Part shown: positions 18,032 to 28,422 of the stretch, in pieces
How the letters are laid out: every line of letters begins with the position of its first letter
How positions within the stretch are numbered: the first letter of the stretch is position 1
Source: Chitinophagaceae bacterium
GTDB lineage: Bacteria > Bacteroidota > Bacteroidia > Chitinophagales > Chitinophagaceae
Direction: 5' to 3'
NCBI GenBank assembly: GCA_025360525.1
Contig: JANYCA010000071.1
Coordinates: 1-62,042 of the forward strand
DNA length: 62,042 nt
The notes under the pieces: model-generated
What the model was told of the DNA's origin: nothing
Databases searched by the model: none
The model's input: the letters and a program-made list of their open reading frames with translations, nothing else
Translations under genes and position numbers: made by a program

Positions 18032-18313
18032 ATGGCTAAGAAGTTAAGCATTACACCGCTACATGACAGGGTAATTGTGAAAGCTGCTGCCGCAGAAGAG
18101 AAAACTGCCGGTGGTATCATTATTCCAGACACAGCAAAAGAAAAACCACAACGTGGTACTGTAATAGCAGCGGGACCGGGTAAAAAAGACGAACCTGTAA
18201 CTGTTAAAGCCGGAGATACAGTTTTATACGGTAAATATGCCGGTACAGAAATTACGGTAGAAGGTTCTGAGTACTTAATTATGAGAGAAAGCGATATTCT
18301 TGCAATAGTTTAA
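18032..18313 (+). CDS. groES: Co-chaperonin GroES
   Basis: 93-residue Hsp10 that caps the GroEL ring. Recognised by the N-terminus [34 protein letters not shown], whose central part is the mobile loop that docks on GroEL, and by the C-terminal [13 protein letters not shown]. Full length. A small hairpin (CCCGA/TCGGG, 17982-17997) lies in the leader about 35 bp before the start; no CIRCE operator is present, so HrcA control is not supported. Confidence 0.97.
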   Translation: MAKKLSITPLHDRVIVKAAAAEEKTAGGIIIPDTAKEKPQRGTVIAAGPGKKDEPVTVKAGDTVLYGKYAGTEITVEGSEYLIMRESDILAIV

Positions 18314-20074
<1,761 letters not shown>

Positions 20075-20103
20075 TTTAATAAGCTTTCAATATTTAAAAA
20101 ATC

Positions 20104-20136
20104 ATCCCCTTCAATTTTTGAAGGGGATTGTTTTTT
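20104..20136 (+). terminator. groESL terminator
   Basis: ATCCCCTTCAA, 3-nt loop, TTGAAGGGGAT: a perfect 11-bp stem followed two bases later by six T. It lies 30 bp after the groEL stop codon. Confidence 0.9.
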
Positions 20137-20333
20137 GGCTTATCTGCAGCAACCCTATCCATCTTCGTAGGACTGTCCTGGTTTTTTCGGAAGCCACTCT
20201 TAAAAACGGTATATATCTTTGGAGTTTTACTTATACCACAAGCAGTAGATGGTTGACAAACTCAACCTACTTTGTTTGCAATCCGGTATCTACTTTTGCA
20301 ATCCTTTTCAACAATTTTTAAACCTTGGTTTAA

Positions 20334-21002
20334 TTAGTGTGGCTTCAATAATTGCTCAGCAATTAATAAGTCCCGGGGTGTAGTAATCTTAATATTATCT
20401 TCTTCCCCTTCAATTAAATGGACAGGAATGCCGAATGCTTCTACAACCGTAGCTTCATCCGTAAATTTATCTTTAAAATCTATATTGTATGCAGGCAGCA
20501 AAATTTTGCTGTGAAAAGTTTGTGGCGTTTGTACCAGTTTAATCATACCTCTGTCGATAGCCTCATTACTATCGCCTCTTACCAATCTTATACTATCCTT
20601 CGAATTTATTACAGGAATTGTTGCCCCCTTTTCCAACGCATCTTCATAACATCGTTGTATCAAAGATTTGCTTAGCAAACATCTAACCCCATCATGCACA
20701 AAAATGATGCTTTCTTCCTTTACCATGTCAAGTCCATTTTGTACAGAGTGAAACCTGGTTCTTCCGCCTGTAGTAATTTGAATTCGGTTGTAATCAAAAA
20801 AAGCATCTATTATTTCCTGGCCAGCTGCAATGTATTCTTCCGGCAATACCAGGATAATAGTTAAATCGCTGTAGGTCTCTAAAAAAGTGTGCAGCGTGTA
20901 ATATAAAATAGGTTTGCCATTCAATAATAAAAACTGCTTAGGTATGGGAGTGTTCATTCTTGTGCCATTACCACCGGCAACAATTACTGCAATTTTTTTC
21001 AT
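20334..21002 (-). CDS. ispD: 2-C-methyl-D-erythritol 4-phosphate cytidylyltransferase
   Basis: MEP-pathway enzyme that couples MEP to CTP in isoprenoid synthesis; cytosolic, 222 residues. MKKIAVIVAGGNGTRM is the nucleotide-binding N-terminus and PKQFLLLNGKPILYYTL follows; VHDGVRCLLS and ALEKGATIPV match the active-site loops, and EGEEDNIKITTPRDL the C-terminal substrate region. The frame extends 10 codons upstream to an ATG at 21032, but 21002 fits the family start. It lies 55 bp upstream (in transcription terms downstream) of the isoaspartyl peptidase gene end. Confidence 0.95.
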   Translation of the reverse strand: MKKIAVIVAGGNGTRMNTPIPKQFLLLNGKPILYYTLHTFLETYSDLTIILVLPEEYIAAGQEIIDAFFDYNRIQITTGGRTRFHSVQNGLDMVKEESIIFVHDGVRCLLSKSLIQRCYEDALEKGATIPVINSKDSIRLVRGDSNEAIDRGMIKLVQTPQTFHSKILLPAYNIDFKDKFTDEATVVEAFGIPVHLIEGEEDNIKITTPRDLLIAEQLLKPH

Positions 21003-21056
21003 AATTAAAATCCTGTTTTCTTCAATACTCATTATTAATTCCTGAACTACTAACCA

Positions 21057-22013
21057 CTATTCATCTTTATAGACACGTACAAAGTTTGTTCCATCGCTGC
21101 TTTTGGCGCCCCGGTACATTCCTTCGCTATTAAATAGCAATGCTACATTTCCGGTTGCATCTACGCCAACCATCCCGCCTTCGCCACCAATTTTCACTAG
21201 TTTATTATTTACAACCTCCTGCATGGCAGCTTGCAGGCTAAGGCCTTTGTATTCCATCAGGCAACTTACATCATAGGCTGCAACAGCTCGTATAAACAGT
21301 TCGCCATGACCGGTACAGCTAATAGCGCAGGTACTGTTATTGGCATAGGTTCCGGCACCTATTACAGGCGTATCTCCTATGCGTCCATACTTTTTATTTG
21401 TCATGCCGCCGGTGCTGGTTGCAGCTGCAATATTTCCATCGCGGTCGCAGGCGGCAGCGCCCACCGTTCCAAATTTTTTATTTTTTACTTCAACTATCAA
21501 TTCCGGTTCTTCGCTATGATCGAGTGCATACACATCGCTATTGCGTATCTGCATCCATTGGTCGTATCGGAATTGAGAAAAGAAATAGTCATCCGGCGCA
21601 GTAGCAATTCCCTGTTTAATTGCAAAATCATATGCTCCTTTTCCACTTAAAAAAACGTGGTCGCTATGGCGCATTATTGCTGTGGCTAGCGTAATTGGGT
21701 TGCGTATGTTACTTATGCCTGCCACTGCACCCGCAGATAAATCGCTGCCGCTCATAATGGCCGCATCCATCTCGTGTGTGCCATCTTTTGTAAATACACT
21801 ACCACATCCTGCATTAAACAAAATATTATTTTCTAGTATTTCCACGGTTAAGGTAACCGCATCTGTCGCCGATCCACCTTGTTCCAGCAGTGCATACCCG
21901 GCGGTTAGTGCATGTTGCAGCCCTTGCAGATAAGCCTGTTCCAATTCCGGCGTCATGTCTTTTTTGAGTATGGTGCCGGCACCGCCATGTATGGCCAATG
22001 ATATTTTCTGCAT
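21057..22013 (-). CDS. Isoaspartyl peptidase / plant-type L-asparaginase
   Basis: 318-residue Ntn-hydrolase precursor that autocleaves before Thr183 in KFGTVGAAACD to free the catalytic threonine. Other landmarks: SLAIHGGAGT at the N-terminus, NAGCGSVFT, and STGGMTNKKYGRIGDTP with PVIGAGTYA in the beta subunit. It removes beta-aspartyl residues from isoaspartyl dipeptides or hydrolyses asparagine. No signal peptide, so cytosolic, unlike some periplasmic relatives. ispD follows 54 bp downstream on the same strand. Confidence 0.93.
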   Translation of the reverse strand: MQKISLAIHGGAGTILKKDMTPELEQAYLQGLQHALTAGYALLEQGGSATDAVTLTVEILENNILFNAGCGSVFTKDGTHEMDAAIMSGSDLSAGAVAGISNIRNPITLATAIMRHSDHVFLSGKGAYDFAIKQGIATAPDDYFFSQFRYDQWMQIRNSDVYALDHSEEPELIVEVKNKKFGTVGAAACDRDGNIAAATSTGGMTNKKYGRIGDTPVIGAGTYANNSTCAISCTGHGELFIRAVAAYDVSCLMEYKGLSLQAAMQEVVNNKLVKIGGEGGMVGVDATGNVALLFNSEGMYRGAKSSDGTNFVRVYKDE

Positions 22014-22352
22014 GAATGATTCCTTTATTGAGCGCCGAAATTAACCATTAATGCCAATATTTAAAGTATCTGTTACACTTACAAACCAGTCACTATTAAT
22101 AATAAATAAAATATTCTTATTAAAACCCTTATCCTACCTGTTAAAAACCTGTGGATAACCACTGTGTCCTGTGTAAATGTTCAACTTCACTTGTAACGCC
22201 ATTCCTTTATATTTACCGCCCGAATAAATCATTTATAAATGAGGGCGGTGAACCTTGTAACATCTGTGTAAAATGGGCATTTTAATTTTTCAACAGCGAA
22301 AACAAAATTGCCATTTTCACGAAGGTTTGCCCTCTTACTAAAATATTGAAAA
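22014..22352. other. 339-bp divergent spacer ahead of smc
   Basis: Carries one exact DnaA-box match on the minus strand (TGTGGATAA, 22150-22158) and a -7-like TATATTTA at 22208-22215. A single box is expected by chance now and then and does not make an origin. No gene is visible. Confidence 0.35.
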
Positions 22353-25300
22353 GTGCGATTAAAGAGTTTAGAAATAAAAGGATTTAAAAGTTTTGCTGAT
22401 AAAACTGTACTGCAGTTTGATGAAGGCATTACCGGCGTAATTGGTCCCAATGGTTGTGGTAAAAGTAATATTATCGACAGTATCCGCTGGGTAATTGGCG
22501 AACATAAAATCAGCAATCTCCGTAGCGAAAACCTGGAGAGCCTGGTATTCAACGGCTCCAAAAGCCGCTCTGCATCGGGCCTTGCCGAGGTAAGTCTTAC
22601 GTTTGAAAATACCAAAAACCTGTTACCAACCGAATTTAACATGGTAACCGTTACCCGTAAATATTACAAAAACGGGGAAAGCGAATACCGCCTCAATGAT
22701 GTGGCCTGCCGACTGAAAGATATTCACAACCTGTTTATGGATACCGGTATTAGTACCGACAGTTATGCCATTATTGAACTAGGCATGGTGGATGATATCA
22801 TTAAGGATAAAGAAAACAGCCGTCGCAAAATGCTGGAACAGGCAGCAGGTATTACCATCTACAAAACACGTAAAAAAGAAGCCAAACTTAAGCTGGATGC
22901 CACCGAACAGGATCTTGCCCGTATTGAAGATTTATTGTTTGAAATCAACAACCAATTAAAAGCGCTGGAAAGCCAGGCAAAAAAAGCAGAGAAATATTTT
23001 GAGATAAAAAAAGATTACAAAGAGGTTAGCATTGAATTGGCTAAAGCTGCGTTAGAAGGCTTCAACATTACCTACCGTGATTTAAATCATCAACAGCAAA
23101 TTGAAGTAGATAAGCGCATTGCGCTGGAAACCGCTATTGCTACCGAAGACGCTGCACTAGAGCAGGAAAAACTGGGCTTTATCGAAAAAGAAAAAGCCCT
23201 GCAGGAAATGCAACATGCCTTCAACGATATGCTGGCCACTGTTCGCAATAAGGAAAGTGAGAAAAGCCTGGCAGCCCAGCGTCTGCAATATTTAAAGGAA
23301 AGAGAAAAAACTTTAAGTGAATTTTTAGAGAAAGCAGGTGGTCAGTTAAAGGGCCTGAATGAAAGTATTCAATTTACCAGCAACCAGATAAAAGAGGATG
23401 AAGAAAAGTTAACGATTCTTGCAGAAAAGTTAGATGAATTAAAAGATGCGGTTGAAGCAAAGAGGGCCATATTTGATGAAAAACGCAGCGGTATTGATGC
23501 ACTTAGAAAAGATAACCAGGCCATACAGCGCCAGCAATTTGAAGCAGAAAAAAAAGTAGCGGTTGCCGATACATCAATTCAGAATCTGCAACGAACAATC
23601 GTACAAATTCAGGAAGAAAAAAATCAGCGCCAGCTGCAATTGCAGCAGCTGGAAGTGGAACGCAAAGTAAAGGCAGATGAGCTGGATCAAAAAAAGATCA
23701 ACCTGCAGCAATTGCAGGATCAGCATGAGTTTACCAAAGACCAGATATTTCAAACTCAAAGCAGGCTCGAAGCTTTGCGGAATCAGCTGGCCGAAGAAAG
23801 CCGGAAATTAGACAGCAAAAAAAATGAATATGCACTCTTAAAAAGCCTGGTAGATTCCATGGAAGGCTACCCCGAGAGCGTTAAATTTTTACACAAAAAC
23901 ACCAACTGGAATCACCAGGCGCCCTTGCTGAGTGATATCATTTATGTACAGCCGGCTTACCGTGCGGCGGTTGAAAATGTATTGGAACCTTACCTTAATT
24001 TTTATGTAGTAAATAATCTTGCCGAAGGCCTGCAGGCAATTCACTTGCTGGATGACAATAAAAAAGGCAAAGCCAACTTTTTTTTACAGGATAAATTTAC
24101 AGGCAATCATGCAGTTCAACAACCGGCAGGTACCATCCCCGCTTTAAGTGTAATTGAGGTAGATGACAAATACATCAATCTTGCCAAACACTTGCTGGGC
24201 AATGTTTTTATTGCAGAAACTGAAGATGCACTTATTGATACCGATGGTGTAGTGGTACTGGAAAAAACCGGTAAATATGTAAAGGGCCAGTTTTTTATTA
24301 CGGGTGGCAGCGTGGGTTTATTTGAAGGTAAAAAAATTGGCCGGGCAAAAAATATAGAGAAACTGGTGGAAGAAATTGCCGCACAGGATATCATCGTAAA
24401 TGAATTAAAAGCTACTATACAAATAAGGCACAATGAGGTAATTGCATTTAACGAGCAGTTAAAAGAAAATGCCATTAAACAAACCCAGCAGGAAATTAAT
24501 CAGCTCACCAACCTTGTTTTCAGTCAGCAGAATAAAATTGAAAATCTGCATTTGCTGGAAGAAACCAGCAGTAAAAGAATTGAAGAGCTGCAAACGCAAT
24601 TAGAGGTAAATCATGATGCCATTTCCAGTACACGGGATGAGTTGGAAAAATACAATACCCAACTGGAAGAGCTGGCAGAAAAAATGCAGTTAATAGAAAG
24701 AGATTATGCAGTAGCAGAACAGGAATATAGTTTTGCAACAGCCACCTTCAACGATAATAATCTGCAATACACCAAGCAACAAAGCAAAGTAGTTTCTCTT
24801 AAACAGGAGTTTACTTTTAAGAGTAACCAGTTAAAAGATTTAACGGTGCAGGTGGATAGCAGCAATGCACAACTCGCCGAAGCCGCAGGCAGCATCGATG
24901 CCACGGCCGTTGCACTCGCCGAACTGGAAAACCTGCTGGTAACGATGTTGCAAAACAAAGACGTTGAAGAAAAAAAATTGAACGAAGCAGACCAGGCGTA
25001 TTACAATAACCGCAATGCCTTGGCCGCAAAAGAATCAGAGCTTCGCCACAAACAAAAATCAAAAGAAGGCATCGATACCCTGCTGAACGAGATAAAAGAC
25101 AAACTCACCGAACTAAAACTTCAACTGGCGGGCATGAAGGAACGCCTGCTGGTAGAGTTTAGAATCGATCTGGATGCCATCATCGATGAACCCCGTACAG
25201 GCGAGGTGCCGCTGGCAGAGCTGCAGGAAAAAAATGACCGCATGCGCAAGCGACTCGAAAATATTGGGGAGGTAAACCCAACTGCCATTGAGGCCTACAC

Positions 25301-25868
25301 CGAAATGAAAAAGCGCTACGAGTTTATCCTGGAGCAAAAGAATGATTTGGTAACGGCAAAGGACAGCCTGATGCAAACCATACAGGAGGTAGAAGCCACG
25401 GCCAACCAGCAGTTTCTCGACACGTTTAACAAGGTGAGAGAAAATTTCCAGAAAGTATTTAAGGCATTGTTTACAGAAGATGATACAGCCGACATGGTAT
25501 TGGTAGATCCGCAAAACCTGTCAGAAACCGGCATTGATATTGTTGCCAAACCAAAGGGCAAACGCCCAAGCAGTATCGGCCAGTTGAGTGGAGGAGAGAA
25601 GACACTTACTGCCACGGCCTTGCTATTTGCCATCTACCTTATTAAACCTGCACCGTTCTGTATTTTAGATGAGGTAGATGCTCCACTCGATGATGCCAAC
25701 GTAGGCAAGTTCACCAAAATGATAAAACAGTTTAGTGAAAACAGCCAGTTCATTATTGTAACCCACAACAAACAAACGATGAGTGCGGTAGATGTAATTT
25801 ATGGCGTAACCATGCAGGAGCCCGGCGTAAGCAAACTGGTGCCGGTAGATTTTAGAAGTTTAAATTAA
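22353..25868 (+). CDS. smc: Chromosome segregation ATPase SMC
   Basis: 1171-residue condensin subunit that loops chromosomal DNA. GTG start at 22353, fixed by the invariant N-terminus MRLKSLEIKGFKSFADKT. Walker A GPNGCGKSN at 31-39; two long coiled coils (about 170-490 and 680-1000) separated by the hinge (about 500-650); signature LSGGEKTLTATALLF and Walker B FCILDEVDAPLDDAN near the C-terminus. Its partners ScpA/ScpB are not in this window. Followed by a terminator at 25910. Confidence 0.97.
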   Translation: MRLKSLEIKGFKSFADKTVLQFDEGITGVIGPNGCGKSNIIDSIRWVIGEHKISNLRSENLESLVFNGSKSRSASGLAEVSLTFENTKNLLPTEFNMVTVTRKYYKNGESEYRLNDVACRLKDIHNLFMDTGISTDSYAIIELGMVDDIIKDKENSRRKMLEQAAGITIYKTRKKEAKLKLDATEQDLARIEDLLFEINNQLKALESQAKKAEKYFEIKKDYKEVSIELAKAALEGFNITYRDLNHQQQIEVDKRIALETAIATEDAALEQEKLGFIEKEKALQEMQHAFNDMLATVRNKESEKSLAAQRLQYLKEREKTLSEFLEKAGGQLKGLNESIQFTSNQIKEDEEKLTILAEKLDELKDAVEAKRAIFDEKRSGIDALRKDNQAIQRQQFEAEKKVAVADTSIQNLQRTIVQIQEEKNQRQLQLQQLEVERKVKADELDQKKINLQQLQDQHEFTKDQIFQTQSRLEALRNQLAEESRKLDSKKNEYALLKSLVDSMEGYPESVKFLHKNTNWNHQAPLLSDIIYVQPAYRAAVENVLEPYLNFYVVNNLAEGLQAIHLLDDNKKGKANFFLQDKFTGNHAVQQPAGTIPALSVIEVDDKYINLAKHLLGNVFIAETEDALIDTDGVVVLEKTGKYVKGQFFITGGSVGLFEGKKIGRAKNIEKLVEEIAAQDIIVNELKATIQIRHNEVIAFNEQLKENAIKQTQQEINQLTNLVFSQQNKIENLHLLEETSSKRIEELQTQLEVNHDAISSTRDELEKYNTQLEELAEKMQLIERDYAVAEQEYSFATATFNDNNLQYTKQQSKVVSLKQEFTFKSNQLKDLTVQVDSSNAQLAEAAGSIDATAVALAELENLLVTMLQNKDVEEKKLNEADQAYYNNRNALAAKESELRHKQKSKEGIDTLLNEIKDKLTELKLQLAGMKERLLVEFRIDLDAIIDEPRTGEVPLAELQEKNDRMRKRLENIGEVNPTAIEAYTEMKKRYEFILEQKNDLVTAKDSLMQTIQEVEATANQQFLDTFNKVRENFQKVFKALFTEDDTADMVLVDPQNLSETGIDIVAKPKGKRPSSIGQLSGGEKTLTATALLFAIYLIKPAPFCILDEVDAPLDDANVGKFTKMIKQFSENSQFIIVTHNKQTMSAVDVIYGVTMQEPGVSKLVPVDFRSLN

Positions 25869-25909
25869 GAAAGTAATCGCCACACAAATTGGCCTCAGCA
25901 ATAATATAA

Positions 25910-25946
25910 AATGCCAGGTTAATAAATCCTGGCATTGTTGTTTTTT
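25910..25946 (+). terminator. smc terminator
   Basis: AATGCCAGG (25910-25918), a 9-nt loop and CCTGGCATT (25928-25936): a perfect 9-bp stem, followed by GTTG and six T. It lies 41 bp after the smc stop. Confidence 0.85.
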
Positions 25947-25989
25947 GTATAGCTGATGATCAAAAGCGATGTCAATAATTTCTTAGAAA

Positions 25990-26195
25990 AACATAGTGGC
26001 TGTAACCTTCAAATCTTTGGTCAGCCCTGGTTCCGGCTTTTTATTCCAAGTCCGGCACAGGCCCGGCCACATTGCCCTCACCGGGCTTTCCATTTCAATC
26101 CGGCAGCTTTTCGGCAACCAATCATTGGGCAGCATGGGCTATCAAATGGAAGGGTATCCGTCTTGTCAAAAGCTTTTTAAAAATGAAAGCCACAA
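25990..26195 (-). repeat. Candidate Bacteroidota intergenic repeat, copy 1
   Basis: A block visibly richer in G+C than its flanks, with an 8-bp inverted repeat TTCCATTT (26088-26095) / AAATGGAA (26144-26151). On the minus strand it reads GATTGAAATGGAAAGCCCGG, similar to the core of the copies at 27329 and 35678 (ATTGAAGCGTGGAGGCTCGG in the latter). It follows the minus-strand lipoprotein gene by about 25 bp. Repeat identity is inferred from these partial matches. Confidence 0.45.
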
Positions 26196-26220
26196 CCTTT
26201 AAAATAATAACATGGTAGCA

Positions 26221-26655
26221 CTAAGACTTTACCTGTATTCTTGGATCGTATATGTGTATACTGTCGGCGTTATCTTTCCATTTAATATTGTATTCAATAA
26301 ATTGACCGTAGGTTGCCGCAGAATCAACCGTGGCTTTCCAGTCTTTCGAATTGCTGATCGGTTCCGGCCCGGATGAAAATATATTGTCACTTGTTACGTT
26401 GGGCTTTTTATAAATATCGATAATACTCCTAACATCCACGGTATGTATTTGCCATTTGATTTTTTTTCCGGCTTTTACTTTAAAGATTTTGGCCGGGTTA
26501 CCATTAGCATCTTTTAAAATAAGGTCGCCATTACTATCGATTCCCTCTATTTTAATAACTTCCGTTCCAGCGGGTGCAAAGAATTCCTGGCAAGCGTAAA
26601 AAGGCATAGCTAGTATTATCAACGCAATAATGAGTTTGGTTAATCGCATGTTCAT
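26221..26655 (-). CDS. Putative lipoprotein, 144 aa
   Basis: Unrecognised secreted protein. The signal MNMRLTKLIIALIILAMPFYAC carries a lipidation Cys at 22; an ATG two codons in (26649) is an equally good start. The mature part is small and beta-rich (VIKIEGIDSNGDLILKDANG ..., then WQIHTVDVRSIIDIYK). The His in the WQIHTVDV strand and the Asp-rich turns hint at a cupredoxin-like or Ig-like sandwich, but no copper-site set is visible, so this is only a fold guess. Confidence 0.65.
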   Translation of the reverse strand: MNMRLTKLIIALIILAMPFYACQEFFAPAGTEVIKIEGIDSNGDLILKDANGNPAKIFKVKAGKKIKWQIHTVDVRSIIDIYKKPNVTSDNIFSSGPEPISNSKDWKATVDSAATYGQFIEYNIKWKDNADSIHIYDPRIQVKS

Positions 26656-26837
26656 GGTAAATAAATTTTGGAGGTTAAAAGATTGATAAAAAATCCTTAT
26701 AAATATAGAGGTAGTTTTTCAAAAAAAGAAGGGGTATTTTACGAGGCTTTTATTTAAATGCAGTAGTTGAATATGTGGAGTTTTTTTCAAGTAGAATACG
26801 GGTCCTGTAATGCTTTTGTTTTATGCATCAGGGGCTG

Positions 26838-27221
26838 TCAGTACATTTTATTTAAGTTCCTGTAATAGAAAACCACAAATAGAATTGGCACAATAAGTAT
26901 AGGCAAAATTAGCATGCCCCAAACTGTATCAGTTGTTCCAGTCACTACTGGATATACATAAGAGACCAATTGTGCAACCAGGTATATTTAAAAGCCTTTC
27001 TTATTGCCAAAAAACATCAATACAATGCCTGTTAGCATTACTACTTGAAACGCAGCCATATAAATAAAGCTTTTGCCATTTAATGCTCCAATCATTGACT
27101 GATAATCGTAATAGCTGCGAATATTCATAAACAAGTAAAGAGCACTAAAAAGAATATTTATTCCAGAAAATATTAAAAAGTTGTTATTCTTTTTTGCTGC
27201 CTGTGAATCAAACCAATTCAT
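26838..27221 (-). pseudogene. Small multi-helix membrane protein interrupted by an in-frame stop
   Basis: Reading from ATG 27221, 77 codons encode two membrane helices (NFLIFSGINILFSALYLF and FIYMAAFQVVMLTGIVLMFF) and end GNKKGF-TAA at 26988-26990. The same frame then runs on for 49 codons to TGA at 26838 with another long helix (WGMLILPILIVPILFVVFYY) ending in the inside-type RNLNKMY. A single base change (for example TTA to TAA) accounts for the stop. The intact protein would be 127 residues. Alternatively the 77-residue product is functional by itself. Family not recognised. Confidence 0.6.
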
Positions 27222-27264
27222 GTCAACGTGTTTTTAAAGTTTTCACCTTTTTAGGTATGGTGAA

Positions 27265-27456
27265 TTTAATAACTATTCGTTATACCAAACGCCCCGGTTG
27301 TGTCATTTTTTGACCAACCGGCAAAGCAGAGCCTCCACGATTGAATAACGGCGGGTTCTGCAAAGCACCTTCCATGCAGCACAGATGCAGCACAGACAGC
27401 CGCCGGGGAAACTTTTAATTTATGCTGTGGGAGGTATTTAACGGAGCACTGCAACC
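27265..27456 (-). repeat. Intergenic repeat, copy 2, 3' of the small S74 gene
   Basis: Core 27329-27360 matches 35678-35709 at 27 of 32 positions (GAGCCTCCACG.TT.AAT..CGGCGG.TTCTG), and GGGAGG.ATTTAA.GG recurs about 90 bp further on in both. GCCTCC near one end and GGAGG near the other could pair. The flank 27265-27291 (TTTAATAACTATTCGTTATA...) also matches 38111-38137 at 23 of 27. Lies just past the stop of the minus-strand S74 gene. Confidence 0.6.
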
Positions 27457-27474
27457 TAAATTAATTTCCCGCAC

Positions 27475-27909
27475 TTATTCAGCGCCTGCACTCGCATTTT
27501 TATTTTTCAGAACCTCCAGTTCTGTTGTTAATTTGTCTATTTGCAATTGCTGGTCTTTTATAGCTGCTACCAGCAATGGAATCAGGCTTTGCTCATTAAT
27601 TGTTTTGATGGTGGAGTTTCTGTAAACGTTTTTTCCAAACATATAGGATACACTTTTTTCTATTACCATGTCAGGGAAAATATGCTGAAAATCTTCGGCT
27701 ACAAAACCAAACTTTCTTCCATGCTGTAATTTCAGGTGTTTGTACTGCTCCGTATTATATTCAAATGTCTTGGGTTGCAGTTGAACCAGTTTTTCCAACG
27801 GGTTCTCAATCGCTGTTATATTTTTTTTAATCTCACTGTCATTTAAATTTTGTGAATAAACTGCTGCTGAAATAAAAAGGCAGGTAATTAGTTGAGTGCT
27901 CTGTTTCAT
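27475..27909 (-). CDS. Secreted orphan S74 (tail-fibre chaperone-like) domain protein, 144 aa
   Basis: Signal MKQSTQLITCLFISAAVYSQ begins at ATG 27909; the frame can start seven codons earlier at 27930 but the signal peptide fits 27909. The mature part resembles the peptidase S74 intramolecular chaperone: NPLEKLVQLQPKTFEYN, GRKFGFVAEDFQHIFPDMV, and INEQSLIPLLVAAIKDQQLQIDKL leading into a C-terminal coiled coil (DKLTTELEVLKNKN). In phage and bacterial fibre proteins this domain trimerises a beta-helix and may cut itself off; here there is almost no fibre part. Residues for self-cleavage cannot be judged by eye. Compare 35945-37807. Confidence 0.75.
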   Translation of the reverse strand: MKQSTQLITCLFISAAVYSQNLNDSEIKKNITAIENPLEKLVQLQPKTFEYNTEQYKHLKLQHGRKFGFVAEDFQHIFPDMVIEKSVSYMFGKNVYRNSTIKTINEQSLIPLLVAAIKDQQLQIDKLTTELEVLKNKNASAGAE

Positions 27910-28017
27910 CAGTCCGGAAAAATTATACATAAGTTTAAAGTTTAGAATGAATAATATAGATCTGCCATTTACTATAATGGCAAGAAGATGTATGTATTAA
28001 AAAGTGGGGATGATTAG

Positions 28018-28353
28018 TTATACCCGTTGAGGAGGGGGCGTAGGAATTGAAGCAAAAAAAAGTTGTTTAAAAGCAACACTATTTCCGGCTATATTTTTTG
28101 GTGTGATAGCAATACCATGTAATCCAACACTAACTAAATAATTATTATAGAGGTAAAGATCCCTGGTTTCTGAATCAAATCTTTCTTCTGTATTATTAGC
28201 ATTATTATCTGTTTCTTCATTCATTAATAAAGCGATAATTGAATTGCTGCTGTTTACAGAAAATAGTACAGGCACTATTGTAGTTGCACCCTTCAAAAGA
28301 TAAATGGTAATAAAAAAAACTGCGGCAAAATATTTAAGTAAATTTTTTTTCAT
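28018..28353 (-). CDS. Small exported protein, 111 aa
   Basis: Unrecognised. ATG 28353 begins a signal peptide or membrane anchor (MKKNLLKYFAAVFFITIYLLKG); the frame runs back to 28395 without better support. The mature part is polar with an Asn/Glu-rich stretch (NEETDNNANNTEERFDSE) and a proline-rich end FFASIPTPPPQRV. The C-terminal PTPPPxxx end is common among small exported Bacteroidota proteins of unknown role. It lies just upstream (divergent side) of the IS4-type element. Confidence 0.6.
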   Translation of the reverse strand: MKKNLLKYFAAVFFITIYLLKGATTIVPVLFSVNSSNSIIALLMNEETDNNANNTEERFDSETRDLYLYNNYLVSVGLHGIAITPKNIAGNSVAFKQLFFASIPTPPPQRV

Positions 28354-28422
28354 TGCAATTATTGTAAAAATATTGCACGGGTAATATCTAAACAAATGAA
28401 TTGGTAAATTTTATGATTCCCT

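Larger units (their letters stand above)
25869..26220. other. 352-bp gap: smc terminator plus GC-richer repeat-like patch
   Basis: Contains the smc terminator (25910-25946) and a repeat-like block (about 25990-26195). Short overlapping open frames exist in the block on the plus strand but look like translations of the repeat. Confidence 0.5.

Noticed and set aside
22150..22158. Exact DnaA box near smc as a possible replication origin
   Set aside because: Only one box; no cluster, DUE-like region or dnaA/dnaN neighbour.
25956..26202. Two overlapping short plus-strand frames (74 and 68 codons)
   Set aside because: They overlap in different frames within the repeat-like block and look like chance translation of it.
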